Assembly: GCF_036895565.1 (NCBI RefSeq)
Contig: NZ_CP145904.1
Location: forward strand, 1,736,001-1,800,000
Origin: Flavobacterium sp. KS-LB2
GTDB lineage: Bacteria > Bacteroidota > Bacteroidia > Flavobacteriales > Flavobacteriaceae
Reading direction: 5' to 3'
Length of the DNA: 64,000 nucleotides
Position numbers and translations under genes: made by a program. Below, piece after piece: positions 63,733 through 64,000 of the stretch. The first letter of the stretch is position 1. Every line of letters begins with the position of its first letter. The notes under the pieces were generated by a model that was not told the origin of the DNA, did no database searches, and worked only from the letters and a program-made list of their open reading frames with translations.

Positions 63733-64000
63733 ATGGAAATGAAAATAGCTGTTGTCATCCTGAATTGGAATGGAATTTTATTGTTAGAAAAATTTTTACC
63801 TTCGGTGTTGAAATATTCTCCGGAGGCCACCGTTTATGTTGCGGATAATGCTTCTACAGATGATTCTGTTTCCTATGTGAAAGCTTTTTTTCCTTCGGTT
63901 AAAATTGTAAAAAACGACACTAATTTAGGATTTGCAGATGGATACAATCAAGCTTTAAAGCATATTGAGGCTGATATATATGCCTTGATAAACTCGGATA
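63733..64000 (+). CDS. family 2 glycosyltransferase (partial, 3' end outside window)
   Basis: The frame from ATG 63733 is open to the window edge (89 codons visible). The N-terminal GT-A motif IAVVILNWNG, VADNASTDDSVS and NDTNLGFADGYNQALKH match family 2 glycosyltransferases, which move sugars from nucleotide donors to envelope glycans. It starts 7 bp after the HsdR_N gene. The acceptor side cannot be seen. Confidence 0.9.
   Translation, partial: MEMKIAVVILNWNGILLLEKFLPSVLKYSPEATVYVADNASTDDSVSYVKAFFPSVKIVKNDTNLGFADGYNQALKHIEADIYALINSD

Overview
The window is a stretch of chromosome from a Bacteroidota bacterium, most likely Flavobacterium or a close relative. It is AT-rich (about one third G+C by eye). 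It carries the T9SS regulator PorX, an LpxC-FabZ fusion, a bifunctional HisB and a fused HisIE, and Bacteroidota-type promoter elements (TAnnTTTG, with TTG about 21 nt upstream) recur before genes. Ribosome binding sites are weak or absent. No rRNA, tRNA, CRISPR array, transposase or prophage gene was found.

Layout. 1-7.6 kb: the complete histidine operon on the minus strand (hisG-D-C-B-H-A-F-IE, with IE cut by the window start), preceded by a short His-rich leader peptide and an attenuator hairpin. 7.7-15.5 kb: a metal-handling block with a DUF2231-like membrane protein, a ferritin-like/VIT1 fusion, and a heavy-metal RND pump whose permease is fused to its TolC-type outer-membrane partner, led by a small His-rich protein. 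15.7-21.4 kb: a two-component system downstream of a thioredoxin-ApbE-DUF4266-DUF3570 cluster, next to a Rieske protein; this is probably an envelope redox system. 21.6-30.5 kb: an LTA-synthase-like sulfatase, a zinc-dependent phospholipase C-like protein, a DUF1275 protein, a LysR/YeiH pair, a VWA-like membrane protein and FabG. 30.7-32.2 kb: an NhaC-family transporter with a leader RNA resembling part of a SAM-I riboswitch. 32.3-40.5 kb: sucD, the lipid A operon (lpxD, lpxC/fabZ, lpxA, efp, a second LpxD-like acyltransferase) and an HD hydrolase. 40.6-47.9 kb: a GbsR/MarR regulator divergent from a DUF1080 gene and followed by a complete HAE1-type drug efflux system. 48-52 kb: an accessory stretch with a GyrI-like protein, an acetyltransferase, an esterase, two unrecognised proteins (one with a HEPN-like motif) and many palindromes. 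52-64 kb: housekeeping genes (porX, tsaE, ald, ung, a MutS2-like gene, an ABC-F gene, holA), a 43-residue membrane peptide, and the start of a glycosyltransferase.

Points that go beyond routine annotation: the his attenuator; the SAM-I-like leader of the NhaC gene, which hints at a methionine transporter; two copies of one structured intergenic element at 30.5 and 51.8 kb; gene-boundary hairpins built from short word repeats; an internal signal peptide at the CzcA-TolC junction; operator palindromes sited on both divergent promoters of the GbsR regulator; an FNR/CRP-like palindrome centred near -41.5 before the 43-residue peptide; and two genes that look leaderless. Starts were adjusted where the longest reading frame disagreed with family N-termini or with promoter position. 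All function calls rest on motif recognition by eye.
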